Part shown: positions 20,621 to 31,800 of the stretch, piece after piece
How the letters are laid out: every line of letters begins with the position of its first letter
Position numbering within the stretch: position 1 is the first letter of the stretch
Source: Arenimonas composti TR7-09 = DSM 18010
Lineage (GTDB): Bacteria > Pseudomonadota > Gammaproteobacteria > Xanthomonadales > Xanthomonadaceae
NCBI RefSeq assembly: GCF_000426365.1
Contig: NZ_AUFF01000010.1
Span: 1-64,000, forward strand
Direction of reading: 5' to 3'
Length of the DNA stretch: 64,000 nucleotides
Notes under the pieces: model-generated
What the model saw: only the letters and a program-made list of their open reading frames with translations
What the model was told of the DNA's origin: nothing
Databases searched by the model: none
Position numbers and translations under genes: made by a program

Positions 20621-20698
20621 TGTAGGAGCGGCTTCAGCCGCGATGCTTTTTTTCCGCAGGAAACGGACAAGAGCATCGCGGCTGAAGCCGCTCCTACA
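20621..20698. repeat. inverted REP pair
   Basis: A forward copy starts at 20621 and a reverse copy ends at 20698, with a 30-bp linker containing a T-run (CTTTTTTTCCG). It lies downstream of the desaturase and may form its transcription terminator. Confidence 0.9.
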
Positions 20699-20841
20699 GA
20701 GGTGCAGCTCTGCGGATCCAGGCGCCGCCGCGGCGTGACGGTGGTCGCGCTTTCACGGCGAAACCCTGTTCCTTGGTACGACCGCCGGCCTCCCCGGAAG
20801 CGGGTAATCTTCGGGAAGGCCCGTCACGACCCGATTCCGTC

Positions 20842-22800
<1,959 letters not shown>

Positions 22801-22843
22801 AGCGCCGCGAACACTGACGATGGCAACCGTCGGGCGCCGATGC

Positions 22844-23374
22844 TCAGCAGGGCGCCTCGCCTTCCTTCTTCAGTTCCGATCCGTGGTTGCTGCGCCCGGC
22901 CCGCTGCCCGGGGACGGCGGCGACGCTGCTGACCAGCGGATCGTCGATGCCCAGTGCGTGGTGCCGGTAACTGGACCAGCGCCAGCGCGCCGCGGCCTCC
23001 ACCAGGCCGGCGCGCACCGGGGCCTGCTCGATCGCCTCGCGGCAGGTCGCCAGCGCGGCGGCGCCGCGCACCGGCGTGGTCCGCGCTCCCCGCCACAGGC
23101 GCCCACGGCGACCGGTGCTGGCATTGAAATGCGGCACGTAGCCGGCGCCGGCGCGGGCGAGCAGGCGACCGGCGGCGCGGGTGTCGTCCGCGCTCAGCAG
23201 CAGTTCGAAGCCGTCCGGCAGCAGCACGTAGGCGTGGATCGCGCAGCCCTCGGCCTCGGCGGCCCGCCGCAGCAGCGCGAGGAAGCGCCAGTAATTGGCC
23301 GCATGCGCGAAGCAGTCGCCGCCCACGCAGGACTGCACGACATGGAGACTGGGCGCGGGTGGTGGGCGGGGCAT
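22844..23374 (-). CDS. degenerate REP-associated tyrosine transposase-like (RAYT/Y1_Tnp) protein
   Basis: This 176-aa protein follows the IS200/Y1 transposase scaffold: GCAIHAYVLLPD, GYVPHFNASTGRRGRLWRGA, IEQAPVRAGLVEAAARWRWSSYRHHALG. In active relatives the first segment reads AYV-MPNHVHLL, and the HUH pair binds metal. Here HVH is replaced by GFE, and the catalytic Tyr of the YIELNPVRAG segment is also missing (AIEQAPVRAG). The frame is complete, so this is either a decayed transposase that kept an open frame or a protein co-opted for DNA binding. REP copies of the window are the natural partner sequences. Confidence 0.8.
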   Translation of the reverse strand: MPRPPPAPSLHVVQSCVGGDCFAHAANYWRFLALLRRAAEAEGCAIHAYVLLPDGFELLLSADDTRAAGRLLARAGAGYVPHFNASTGRRGRLWRGARTTPVRGAAALATCREAIEQAPVRAGLVEAAARWRWSSYRHHALGIDDPLVSSVAAVPGQRAGRSNHGSELKKEGEAPC

Positions 23375-23580
23375 CGGCGGCAGGGTTCAGCGGCAGGGGA
23401 TTCGGGGCCGTCAGCATCGCCCCCGGCGGGTGTGACCCGTGTGCACGTTCAGCGCGCCGGCGGCGGCGGGAACGCCGCGCCGCCACCGTCGAATCGACCT
23501 CATTCTGCCGTCATCCTGTCGCTATCCTGCGTCGAACGGCGACGATCGTCACCGGATGGCAGCGAACCCCGGAGCTTTCG

Positions 23581-25473
23581 GTGCGTGCACACGTCCTGAT
23601 GCTGAGCCTCGCGCTGGCGACTGGCCCCGCCGTCGCCGCCTCGTCCATCGACCCCTGCCCGGACCTGCCGTCCTGCCTGGCACGGCTGGCCGAGCTGGCC
23701 GCTGTCGACGAACCGGACGGCGGCATGAGCGGCGATGAGGCGGCGCTCGCCCGTCGTCTCGCCGGCATGCCTGAGGCCGTGCCCGAACTGGCCGCCCGCC
23801 TGGTCGGCCCCGACCCTGCCATCGCTGAACAGGCGTCGATGGCGCTGGCCCGCGCGCCCTACATTCCGACCGAGTTCCTGCCGCAGCTGCGCGTTGGCCT
23901 GGAACGCGGACTGGGCTGGCTACCGCCGGCACTGGCGGCCGTGCCCGGCGAGGAAGCGGCGGCGCTCGCCGTCGAACACTACCTGGCCGATCCGGGTTCG
24001 CCGCAGAACCAGCACGGCTACGCGCTGCGCAAGCTGGGAGCGCGGGCGATCGCGCCGCTGCTCGCCGCCGCGCGCTGCGGCGCGAACTGCGACGTTCGCC
24101 GCAGCTGGCTGATCGGCCAGGCGCTCGCCGAGAACCCCGACGGGCCGGACGCGGCGCCGGACCTGGTGGCGCTGGCCGGCGACCCGACCGTGACACCGTC
24201 GGAAGCCGCGCATGCGCTGCAGAGCCTCGAGGGACTCGGTCCTCGCGCCCGCCACGTCGCCCCGGCGCTGCTTGCGCTGGCGCAGTCCCGCCCGGTGCTC
24301 GCGACGGCCGTCGAGGACGCCGCCTTCGCCCTGCGCCTGCCGGAAGCGGCACCGATGGTCGCGCGTACGCTCGGGCATTCGCCGTCGAGCCGACTGCTCC
24401 AGGATCTGGCCGAGTTCGGGGCCGATGGCGGCGCCGCGGTGCCGGCGGTGCTCGCCCTGCTCGATGCTTCGTACGCCGGCCCGACGGGCATGTTCGACAA
24501 CGCCGACGACCTGCGCGTCGCCGCCGCCCGCACGCTCGGCGCGATCGGCGACGAACACGTGGTTCCGGTCCTGCGCGCGGCGCTGGCCGACGAGCGCGAC
24601 CTGCGCGTGGTGCGCGCGGCCGCGGAGTCGCTCGGACGTCTGCGGGCGGTGTCGGCGCGCGACGCGGTCGAGACCGTCGCGCGCAGCCACTACCACCCGC
24701 TGGTACGTGCCGGCGCCGCAGCCGCGCTGGCCCGTCTCGACGCAGCGGACACCGACGTCTCCGACGTCGCCGATCGGGATGGCCAGGATGCCGTCGCCGG
24801 GTCGCTCAATCCCTTCGAGATCTACACCGGCCTGCCCGGCTACCTGGGCGGCTGCGACCCGCTGCCGCCGGCCAGGCGGCCGCGGCGCGGCGAACTGCGT
24901 GCCGACCGCCCGGAGCATGCGGCATCGCTGGCGCGGCTGAGCTACGACGCCATCGTCTTGTCCTACGGCGCCGACGACGCGGACGAACAGCGCGCCGAAG
25001 CGCTCGCCCGTGGCGAGGAGACGCCGATCATCCGCGTCGACGCCGGCAACCTCCTCGAGCACCGCACCCCCGTGCGACAGGTTCCGGTCGCGGCACTGCG
25101 TGTCCAGGACGGCTGGCTCGTCGGCGGCAGTCGCGGCGAGTGGGGCGGCGAACTGATGTTCCTGCCGACGCAGGGCGAGCCACGCCAGCTCTACGACGGC
25201 AATGTCGAGGACATCCACCGGCTCGGCGAGCGCATCGTCGTCACGACGGGCCTGGCCCATCTGTTCGTCAGCAAGGGCCGCGTGCTCGAGGTCGTGCGTG
25301 AAGGCGAGGACTGGCGAGCCACCGTCTGGCGCGTGCTGCCCGGTGCGCCGGTGCGCTCATGGTCACTGCGCGACGGTCGCCTGCTGATCGACACCGCCGG
25401 CGGCGGCAGCGTGATCCTCGATGCCGACGGCCGGTTCACCATGGCCTGCGAGCTGGCGCCGCAGCACTCCTGA
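23581..25473 (+). CDS. secreted HEAT-repeat protein
   Basis: This 630-aa protein starts at the GTG (23581) preceded by CCGGAGC; an ATG six codons later is the alternative. A signal peptide (LMLSLALATGPAVAASS) precedes a cysteine pair (CPDLPSC). Residues ~30-400 form HEAT-like helical pairs, seen in DDLRVAAARTLGAIGDEHVVPVLRAALADE and the following DLRVVRAAAESLGRLRA. The C-terminal ~200 residues look like a beta-rich, propeller-like region (LYDGNVEDIHRLGERIVVTTG). HEAT scaffolds mediate protein contacts; no enzyme motif is visible. Confidence 0.82.
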   Translation: MRAHVLMLSLALATGPAVAASSIDPCPDLPSCLARLAELAAVDEPDGGMSGDEAALARRLAGMPEAVPELAARLVGPDPAIAEQASMALARAPYIPTEFLPQLRVGLERGLGWLPPALAAVPGEEAAALAVEHYLADPGSPQNQHGYALRKLGARAIAPLLAAARCGANCDVRRSWLIGQALAENPDGPDAAPDLVALAGDPTVTPSEAAHALQSLEGLGPRARHVAPALLALAQSRPVLATAVEDAAFALRLPEAAPMVARTLGHSPSSRLLQDLAEFGADGGAAVPAVLALLDASYAGPTGMFDNADDLRVAAARTLGAIGDEHVVPVLRAALADERDLRVVRAAAESLGRLRAVSARDAVETVARSHYHPLVRAGAAAALARLDAADTDVSDVADRDGQDAVAGSLNPFEIYTGLPGYLGGCDPLPPARRPRRGELRADRPEHAASLARLSYDAIVLSYGADDADEQRAEALARGEETPIIRVDAGNLLEHRTPVRQVPVAALRVQDGWLVGGSRGEWGGELMFLPTQGEPRQLYDGNVEDIHRLGERIVVTTGLAHLFVSKGRVLEVVREGEDWRATVWRVLPGAPVRSWSLRDGRLLIDTAGGGSVILDADGRFTMACELAPQHS

Positions 25474-25498
25474 GGCAAGCGCCGCCCGGCCGCCGCGC

Positions 25499-25528
25499 CT
25501 ACCTCGTACCTCGTACGAACTACGAACT
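25499..25528. repeat. single arm of a word-repeat hairpin (copy of element C)
   Basis: The sequence CTACCTCGTACCTCG then TACGAACTACGAAC matches the right arm of the hairpin at 19279-19370 nearly base for base, but no left arm is present. The diguanylate cyclase gene on the minus strand ends inside it: its TAG stop is read from the repeat (TTCGTAG). Confidence 0.75.
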
Positions 25529-26698
25529 GCTTTCCGTCCGGTTCCGCCCCGCCTGCTTCGCCCGGTACAGCGCCATGTCGGCCCGGGCGAGCGTCTCCGC
25601 CACCGGCTCCTGCGGCCGGTGTTCGGCGATCCCGGCCGAGAAGGTGATGCCGAGGCGGCCGGCGACCGTCTCGAAGGGCACGGCGAGCACCAGTTCGCGC
25701 AGGCGTTCGATCGCCCGCTGCGCGCCGGGCAGCGGCGTGTGCGGCAGCACCAGCAGGAATTCCTCGCCGCCGTAGCGGCCGAAGGTGTGGTCGACCTCGG
25801 CCGCGGCGCGATCGCCTTCCGGGGCCGCGCCGGTGGCTTCGCCGGGGTCGTCGACGCGGCCGATCCAGTCGATCTTGCGGGCGCAGGCGAGCGTGCGCGC
25901 GGCGAAGCCCTTCAGCACGTCGTCGCCGGCGGCATGGCCGTAGCCGTCGTTGATCTGCTTGAAGTGGTCGAGGTCGATCAGGCACACCGAGAACACGTGC
26001 CCGAAGCGCTCCGAGCGTTCCTTTTCGCGGCCGAGGATGTTCAGCAGGTGGCGGCGATTGAAGACGCCGGTCAGCTCGTCGTGGCTGACCAGTCGGCGCA
26101 GGCGCTCGCCGGCGGCGGCCAGTTCCTCGTTGCGCCGCTGCAGGCGCGCGCGCAGGCCGCCGACGTAGCTGCCGAGCAGGGCCAGCCACAGCAGGATCAT
26201 CGCCAGCGACAGCAGCCGCAGCCATTCGCCGCGCAGCATCGGATCGGTCGGCGGCACGCCCGGGTTCTCCCAGAGCACCAGGCCGAGATAGCCGCCGGTC
26301 GCGGTCGCCACCAGCACCAGGAAGCGGCGGGTGTCGAGCGCGAACACGCCGAAGAACAGCGAGGCGACGAACAGCATCAGCAGGATCGTGCGCGCGTTCG
26401 GATCGACCGCGTGGTGCAGCATCGCCAGCGCCGCCACCTGCGAGACCAGCACCTGCCAGAAGGTCAGGCTGGGGTCGCGCAGCGCGCGCGTGCGACCACT
26501 GGCGATCAGCACGTAGAACACCAGGTTCACGACCAGGGCGATGCCGAAGAACAGCGCCGTGCCGCGCCAGCCGAAGGTCATCCAGCCCTGCAGCACCGCA
26601 TAGGCCAGCGGCAGCAGGAACATCAGCCACGTGGCCAGGCCCATCAGCTGGCGGCGCAGGCGTCGCGGCAGGTCCGGGTCGGTGGGTGCTTGCGTCAT
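25520..26698 (-). CDS. membrane diguanylate cyclase (GGDEF)
   Basis: This 392-aa protein has about six transmembrane helices in the first 190 residues (for example LATWLMFLLPLAYAVLQG and TILLMLFVASLFFGVFAL). A GGDEF domain follows, with HDELTGVFNRRHLL, LIDLDHFKQINDGYGHAAGD and the active-site RYGGEEF. It should make cyclic di-GMP from two GTP. A 25-residue Gly/Ala/Glu-rich insertion (EATGAAPEGDRAAAEV) separates the two halves of the catalytic domain; no RxxD I-site is visible before GGEEF. The last codons and stop come from a one-armed hairpin repeat. Confidence 0.92.
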   Translation of the reverse strand: MTQAPTDPDLPRRLRRQLMGLATWLMFLLPLAYAVLQGWMTFGWRGTALFFGIALVVNLVFYVLIASGRTRALRDPSLTFWQVLVSQVAALAMLHHAVDPNARTILLMLFVASLFFGVFALDTRRFLVLVATATGGYLGLVLWENPGVPPTDPMLRGEWLRLLSLAMILLWLALLGSYVGGLRARLQRRNEELAAAGERLRRLVSHDELTGVFNRRHLLNILGREKERSERFGHVFSVCLIDLDHFKQINDGYGHAAGDDVLKGFAARTLACARKIDWIGRVDDPGEATGAAPEGDRAAAEVDHTFGRYGGEEFLLVLPHTPLPGAQRAIERLRELVLAVPFETVAGRLGITFSAGIAEHRPQEPVAETLARADMALYRAKQAGRNRTESSS

Positions 26699-26761
26699 CG
26701 CGTCGTCGCAGGTCGGTCCATGGGCACTATCGCCGAAAGCCGGCGGGTTCTGCGCGAAGGC

Positions 26762-27598
26762 TCAGCGCCGGCGCTCGCGGTAGCGCGCGTGCAGGCCCAG
26801 TACCGTCTCGACGTAGGCCTGGGTCTCGGCATAGGGCGGCACGCCGTCGTACTGCTCGACCGCCGGCGCGCCGGCGTTGTAGGCGGCGGCGATGCGGGCG
26901 AGGTCACCGGGCCAGCGCCGCTGCAGTTCGCGCAGGTGCAGGGCGCCGGCGAGGATCGACTGGTTCGGGTCGAAGGGATCGGTGACCTCGAACATCGCCG
27001 CGGTCTCCGGCATCAGCTGCATCACCCCCATCGCCCCTTTCGGCGACACCGCCTGCGCATCGAAGCCGCTCTCGACCTGGGCGACCGCGCGCAGCCAGGC
27101 CTCGTCGACGCCGCTGGCGCGGGCGGCGGCGGCGAACTCGCCGGCGAACACGTCCCAGCGCGGCGGTCCCGGATCGGCACGGCCACGATGCGCCGGCGAG
27201 TCCGGCGGCGCGGGCACGCTGAAGGCCAGCACCCGCACACCGCCGTCGAGCTTGCGGGTGCTGAGCCAGGTGCTGCCGTCCTCGCGCCGGTATTCGTAGA
27301 GCACCCCGCGCTGCGCGCCGGGGACCTGCCACAGGTCGGGCAGCTTCGCGGCATCGGCGTCGAAGCTGATCGCGGTGCAGCGCGAACCGGGCTCCGGCGC
27401 GGTCGCCAGGCTGACCGTGCCGCCGGCGGTGCAGCGCCAGACGGTGCGCGTGGCTTCCGGCGCGCCCGCCCCGGTGACTTGTGCGGCGGCCGGCCCGGGC
27501 GCCGCGATCAGCAGCACCACGCCGAGCCGGCGCGCCAGGGCGGTGGCGCACAAGGCTGGCGGCGCCTCGGGTTCGCGGCGGTTCGCGGAGCGGGCCAT
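26762..27598 (-). CDS. lytic transglycosylase, SLT domain
   Basis: This 278-aa protein has an N-terminal hydrophobic export segment (LGVVLLIAAPGPAAAQ) and a small beta-rich region with cysteines (WRCTAGGT, SRCTAIS). The C-terminal SLT domain has the catalytic Glu in AVAQVESGFDAQAVSPKG, the GVMQLMPETA motif and AAYNAGAPAV. It should cleave peptidoglycan non-hydrolytically to anhydro-muropeptides. It lies 65 bp downstream of the GNAT gene on the same strand and may be co-transcribed with the ketosynthase operon, though the gap breaks the 4-bp overlap pattern. Confidence 0.9.
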   Translation of the reverse strand: MARSANRREPEAPPALCATALARRLGVVLLIAAPGPAAAQVTGAGAPEATRTVWRCTAGGTVSLATAPEPGSRCTAISFDADAAKLPDLWQVPGAQRGVLYEYRREDGSTWLSTRKLDGGVRVLAFSVPAPPDSPAHRGRADPGPPRWDVFAGEFAAAARASGVDEAWLRAVAQVESGFDAQAVSPKGAMGVMQLMPETAAMFEVTDPFDPNQSILAGALHLRELQRRWPGDLARIAAAYNAGAPAVEQYDGVPPYAETQAYVETVLGLHARYRERRR

Positions 27599-27663
27599 GC
27601 CGGCAGTCTAGGCCCGGGCGGTGGTGATGCCGCGAAGCCGACGCTTGCCCGGCGGACGGCGAC

Positions 27664-28758
27664 TCAGAGCCCGGCGCGGCGCATCCACGGCGCCGCCAGC
27701 CGCGTCGTCGCCGCCGCCAGCGCGGCGATCGCCGCCCGCGTGCGCCGCGGCGCCGCCCGGGCATCGACCAGGCTGTACTCGATCGCCGGGCGGCCGCCGC
27801 GCGTGCGCTTGAACGGGCCGACGCCGGCGCTGAGATTCAGCCGCTCGCCGCGCTCGATCGCGCGCGCGAACACCGCCGCGGTCAGCCGCCGGTACAGCGC
27901 CTCGCGCTGCGGCCGCGCGGTGTCGTAGCCGACCAGCGGCGTGGTCGCGACGCCGCCGAGCAGGAAGATGCCGGCGATCCAGGCCAGGCGGCCGTCGTCG
28001 CCGCGGCCGCCCTGCAGTTCGAGCAGGCCGGCGGCATGCCAGCGCTGCAGGAAGGTCGCGTCGTAATCGGGATTGAAGCGCGAGTACTTGTCGCGATAGA
28101 GCAGCGCATACAGCTCCGCCGCGCGCGCGAAGTCGGCGGCGGCGAAACCCTCGCGCTGCGGCGGGTAGCGGCCGTCGTGCAGCCGCTTCAGGTCGCGGCG
28201 CAGGTCGGCATGGCGACGCGCCGCGACCGCGGGATCGTCGACCAGCCAGACTTGCCGGCTCGCCAGTGCGACGAAGCCGCGTTCGCGCAGCGCGGCGATC
28301 CAGTCGCCGTGTTCGCCCTCGTTGAGCGAGCGCCACCACACCGCCCGCCGCGGCCAGCGTTCGCGCGCGGCCTGCAGCCAGGCGTCGAGCAGCTGCGGAC
28401 GCAGCGGTGGCTGCAGGTTGGTCGACAGCAGCCACTGGTTCAGCGTCACCGCGGTGTCGATGCGCGCCGCCGCGAGCGCCGCGTCGAGCGCGGCGAAAAC
28501 CGGCGCCAAGAGCCGGCCCGCGCGCGGGTAATGCCGCTCCGTCTCGGCCTGCGCATAAGCGGCGTAGGCGCGGCGCGGCGAGGCGACCCAGGCCTCGCCG
28601 CCGTCGCCCGCGACGACGCCCACCGGCAGCGCGACGCCGCCGGCCTCGAGCAGGGCGAGTTCGCCGTGGTGATTGCGTGGGCGCACGCCGTCGGCATGGA
28701 TCGCGACGAGGGCGCGGCTGCGGGCGTCGAAGTCGGCGAGTGCGTCGTCGTCGTTCAC
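27664..28758 (-). CDS. GNAT/BioF2-like acetyltransferase, last gene of the ketosynthase operon
   Basis: This protein of about 364 aa starts at a GTG that overlaps the stop of the ATP-grasp gene by 4 bp (VNDDDALADF). The C-terminal half fits the GNAT fold of BioF2-type acyl- or aminoacyl-transferases: YRDKYSRFNPDYDATFLQRWHAAG, LLELQGGRGDDGRLAWIAGIF, and SAGVGPFKRTRGGRP. The N-terminal half may be a second, degenerate GNAT-like domain. Such enzymes transfer acyl groups to amines; in this operon one could expect acylation of a small molecule made by the ketosynthase and ATP-grasp enzymes. The substrate is unknown. Confidence 0.75.
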   Translation of the reverse strand: MNDDDALADFDARSRALVAIHADGVRPRNHHGELALLEAGGVALPVGVVAGDGGEAWVASPRRAYAAYAQAETERHYPRAGRLLAPVFAALDAALAAARIDTAVTLNQWLLSTNLQPPLRPQLLDAWLQAARERWPRRAVWWRSLNEGEHGDWIAALRERGFVALASRQVWLVDDPAVAARRHADLRRDLKRLHDGRYPPQREGFAAADFARAAELYALLYRDKYSRFNPDYDATFLQRWHAAGLLELQGGRGDDGRLAWIAGIFLLGGVATTPLVGYDTARPQREALYRRLTAAVFARAIERGERLNLSAGVGPFKRTRGGRPAIEYSLVDARAAPRRTRAAIAALAAATTRLAAPWMRRAGL

Positions 28759-29921
28759 GAGGGCAGTGCTTCGCCGTTGAACTCGATGTCGCCGGTCGCG
28801 GCGGCGCGCAGGCCGACGCCGCGCGCCTTCGCCTGACGCCGCCACGCCAGCAGGTCGTGCAGGCTGCCGGCCAGCGGGCCGCGGTCGCCGGCGCGCGTGA
28901 TCACATCGTCGGCCGACCGCCAGTCGCGCCACCATTCACGCGCCCGGCCGGAGCGCAAGGCCTGCATCAGCCCGGCCGTAGCCATCATCGCGCCGAGCAT
29001 CGCCGCGCGGCGGTGGCCGGGCACCAGCACCGGCCCGTCGTGATCGCCGGCGAGCGTCGCCGGCAGCGGATCGCAGGCCGCGAACAGATGCAGGCCGCTG
29101 GTCGCACGCGGATTGCATTCGATCACCGCCAGCCGGCCGTCGGCGGCCTGGATCCAGTCGAAGCCGATCTGGCCGGTATAGCGCTGGCGCGCGACGAATG
29201 CCGCGGTGAAGGCGCGGATCGCCGGCAGCTCCACCGGCGCGAAATGGAAGCTGGCGCTGTCGCCGAGTCGCCAGGCCGGCCGATACGCGGAACAGGCGCG
29301 CAGCACGCCGTGGTCGGCGACCGCGTAGGAACAAAGCTCCCGGCCGGCGTGGAAACGCTGCGCCGCCCACGCGCCTTCCGGCAGCGCCGGTGCCTCCTTC
29401 GGCAGGCCGCGCGGATACAGGCGCACATGCACGCCGAAGCGCGAGAACTCCGGCTTCAGCACCAGCGGCTCACCGCCGGCCCAGTCGCGCGCCTCGGCGA
29501 GCGAGTGCACGCGCCGGGTCGCCGGCACGTCGACGCCGACCAGGGCGCCGGTCTCCCTCGCCGTGGCGATGAAGTCGACCTTGCTGTGCAGCCGCCGCAT
29601 CGTCGCGAAATCGGCCACGACGACGCGCACATCGTCCGGCAGCCGCTCGCGGTAACGCGCGAGGTAGAAGGCTTCCTCGCAGGTCGGAATCACCAGCTCC
29701 ACCGCGTATTCGCGCACGCCGGCGGCGAGCGCGGCGGCCCAGGCCAGCGGCTGCTCGCGCGGGGGCGGCAGGGCCAGCGTCGCGGCGACGGCGCGCGAAC
29801 GCGCGCTCAGCCCGCAGGCGGTCGAGTCCGCGGCGATCACCCGCCAGCCGGCCGCCGCGAAGCGGCGCGCCAGGTCGAGCGCGACCGGCGCGCGCGCGCC
29901 GAGGATAAGCACCGTGCGCAT
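28755..29921 (-). CDS. ATP-grasp carboxylate-amine ligase-like protein
   Basis: This 388-aa protein has an N-terminal Rossmann-like pre-ATP-grasp segment (TVLILGARAPVALDLARRFA), the lysine strand GEPLVLKPEFSRFG, and the metal/ATP-binding FDWIQAADGRLAVIECNPRATSGLHLF. These fit the ATP-grasp superfamily of enzymes that activate a carboxylate as acyl-phosphate and join it to an amine. It overlaps both neighbours by 4 bp. The family often builds amide bonds in small natural products or peptides. The partner substrate is not identifiable. Confidence 0.82.
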   Translation of the reverse strand: MRTVLILGARAPVALDLARRFAAAGWRVIAADSTACGLSARSRAVAATLALPPPREQPLAWAAALAAGVREYAVELVIPTCEEAFYLARYRERLPDDVRVVVADFATMRRLHSKVDFIATARETGALVGVDVPATRRVHSLAEARDWAGGEPLVLKPEFSRFGVHVRLYPRGLPKEAPALPEGAWAAQRFHAGRELCSYAVADHGVLRACSAYRPAWRLGDSASFHFAPVELPAIRAFTAAFVARQRYTGQIGFDWIQAADGRLAVIECNPRATSGLHLFAACDPLPATLAGDHDGPVLVPGHRRAAMLGAMMATAGLMQALRSGRAREWWRDWRSADDVITRAGDRGPLAGSLHDLLAWRRQAKARGVGLRAAATGDIEFNGEALPS

Positions 29922-30763
29922 CAGCGCGGCGCCGCCGCCGGCCGCCATTCGCGGCAATGCGAGGGCACGATGCGCAGCGCGGGTTGTGCGCGCTGCAGCG
30001 CCTGCAGTTTCGCCAGCGTGTCGCGATAGCGCGCGGTATCGCCGAGCCAGGCGGTGACCAGGGCCGGCGGCGGCACGTTGTCGCGGATCGCCGCGCTGCT
30101 CCAGGCGGCGTCGGCGACCAGCAGGACCGGGCCCTCGGCATCCTCGAACAGCAGGCCGACGTGGCCGCGCGCATGCCCGGGCAGCGGCACGATCACGACG
30201 CTGCCGTCGCCGAACAGATCGCGTCCCTGCCCGAAGCCGGCCGTCGCCGCCGGCAGCGCAGCCGCGGCGCAGTCCTCGAAGAAGTGCAGCCGGCGCCGCG
30301 CATCCTCGTCGAGCAGACGCGGAATCAGCCCGCGGCGCAGCGCCGCGACCCGCCCGAGCGCGCACAGTTCGTCCCAGGCCGCGCGCGCGAGGCCGATGCG
30401 CGCCTTCGCGAAATCGCCGACACCGCCGACATGGTCGCCGTGCAGATGCGAGAGCAGCACCCAGGCGATGTCGCCCGCGGCGATGCCTTCGCGCTGCAGC
30501 TGTTCGGCGAAGGACGCGCCGGTGCGCAGGTGCACCGGCGTCACCCAACGGTAGAGCCGCTCGGGGAAACCATCGGTGGCGCGGAAGAAGTGCCGCGAAT
30601 AGCCGGTGTCGAACAGCAGGTGGCCGTGTCGCGGGTGCGTCAGCCGGAACACCAGGGCCGGGAATTCGCAGGCGGCCAGCGGCGCGCCGGCGCGGGTCGC
30701 GCGCTCCGGGTGCCGGCAGAAACCGGCTTCGTAGATCTTCCACTGCAGCCGCGTCGCGCTCAC
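29921..30763 (-). CDS. metallo-beta-lactamase-fold hydrolase
   Basis: This 280-aa protein carries the metal-binding HLHGDH signature (LLSHLHGDHVGGVGDF) and the later PLPGHARGHVGL and LLVADAAW (metal-bridging Asp) motifs, so a binuclear metal site is likely. The overall layout resembles lactonases of the AHL-lactonase type. The GTG start (30763) overlaps the stop of the SDR gene and its own TGA overlaps the ATP-grasp start, indicating tight coupling. It may hydrolyse a lactone or thioester made by the ketosynthase; this is inference from context. Confidence 0.85.
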   Translation of the reverse strand: MSATRLQWKIYEAGFCRHPERATRAGAPLAACEFPALVFRLTHPRHGHLLFDTGYSRHFFRATDGFPERLYRWVTPVHLRTGASFAEQLQREGIAAGDIAWVLLSHLHGDHVGGVGDFAKARIGLARAAWDELCALGRVAALRRGLIPRLLDEDARRRLHFFEDCAAAALPAATAGFGQGRDLFGDGSVVIVPLPGHARGHVGLLFEDAEGPVLLVADAAWSSAAIRDNVPPPALVTAWLGDTARYRDTLAKLQALQRAQPALRIVPSHCREWRPAAAPR

Positions 30764-31800
30764 CGCGGCGTCTCCCCGGCGCGCCAGGCGGCAGCGTAAC
30801 GGGCCAGGCCTTCGCGCACGTCGATGCGCGGTTCCCAGCCGAGTTCGCGTCGCGCCCGCGAGATGTCGAGCGTCTGCGACCAGCCGATCACGCCGATGCC
30901 GTAGCGGGTCAGCGGCGGCTCCGGGCAGCCCGGGCGCAGGCGCGCGACGGTTTCCGCGACACCGGCGGCAGCGACGGCGAGCGCGCGCGGCACGTGCCGC
31001 AGGCGCACGTCCATCGCGAGCGCCGCGAACAGCATCTCCAGCAGTTCGCGCACCGTCACCGGCGCGCCGTTGCTGAGGTTGAAGGCGCGGCCGTCGGTGG
31101 GCACCGCGTTCTCGACCGCGCAGACGATCGCGTCGGCGATGTTGTCGACGCAGCTCACGTCGATGCGGGCGCGGCCGCCGCCGACCAGCGGGAAGCGCCC
31201 GCGCGCGGCGACCGCGAGGATGCGCGGCAGGATCGCGCGGTCGCCGGGCCCGAACACCGCCCGCGGTCGCAGCACCAGCGCCGGCAGCCCGGCGGCGACC
31301 GCCTCGCGCACCGCCAGTTCCGATTCCCACTTGCTGCGCGCGTAATCGGTGATCCAGCGCCGCGGCGGCAGGAAGTCCTCGCCGACGTCGAACTGGTCGG
31401 CGAAGCGGAAATAGATGCTCGGCGAACCCAGATGCACGAAGCGGCGCACGCCGGCTGCACGCGCCGCCGCCAGCAGGCGCCGGGTCGCGTGCACGTTGTC
31501 GCGTTCGAAGGCCGCCGCCGGGCCCCACGGCGACGAACGCGCGGCGCAGTGCACGACGGTGCCGACTCCGGCGAGCAGCAGATCGAGCGGCGCCTCGGCG
31601 AGATCGGCCGCGACGGTGTCCAGCCGGCCGCTGCGCCCGCGCCCGCCATCCGCGGAGGCCGTCGCCGCGAGCGCACGCAGCCGCGCCAGCGCCGCCGCAT
31701 CGCGACCGTTCGCGCGCACCGCATGCCCACGCGCCGCCAGCGCCAGCGCTGCATGCCAGCCGATCAGGCCGCTCGCGCCGGTGACGAGGATCCTTGTCAC
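30760..31800 (-). CDS. NAD-dependent epimerase/dehydratase (extended SDR)
   Basis: This 346-aa extended SDR has the nucleotide motif TGASGLIGWHAALAL at the N-terminus, the Ser...YARSK catalytic Tyr/Lys motif near residue 155-160, and the VDNIADAIVCAV segment. It resembles 3-beta-hydroxysteroid dehydrogenase or OleD-type ketoacyl reductases more than sugar epimerases. In this operon it could reduce the beta-keto product of the ketosynthase. The GTG start at 31800 overlaps the ketosynthase TGA. It is distinct in sequence from the oleD gene at 7055. Confidence 0.85.
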   Translation of the reverse strand: MTRILVTGASGLIGWHAALALAARGHAVRANGRDAAALARLRALAATASADGGRGRSGRLDTVAADLAEAPLDLLLAGVGTVVHCAARSSPWGPAAAFERDNVHATRRLLAAARAAGVRRFVHLGSPSIYFRFADQFDVGEDFLPPRRWITDYARSKWESELAVREAVAAGLPALVLRPRAVFGPGDRAILPRILAVAARGRFPLVGGGRARIDVSCVDNIADAIVCAVENAVPTDGRAFNLSNGAPVTVRELLEMLFAALAMDVRLRHVPRALAVAAAGVAETVARLRPGCPEPPLTRYGIGVIGWSQTLDISRARRELGWEPRIDVREGLARYAAAWRAGETPR

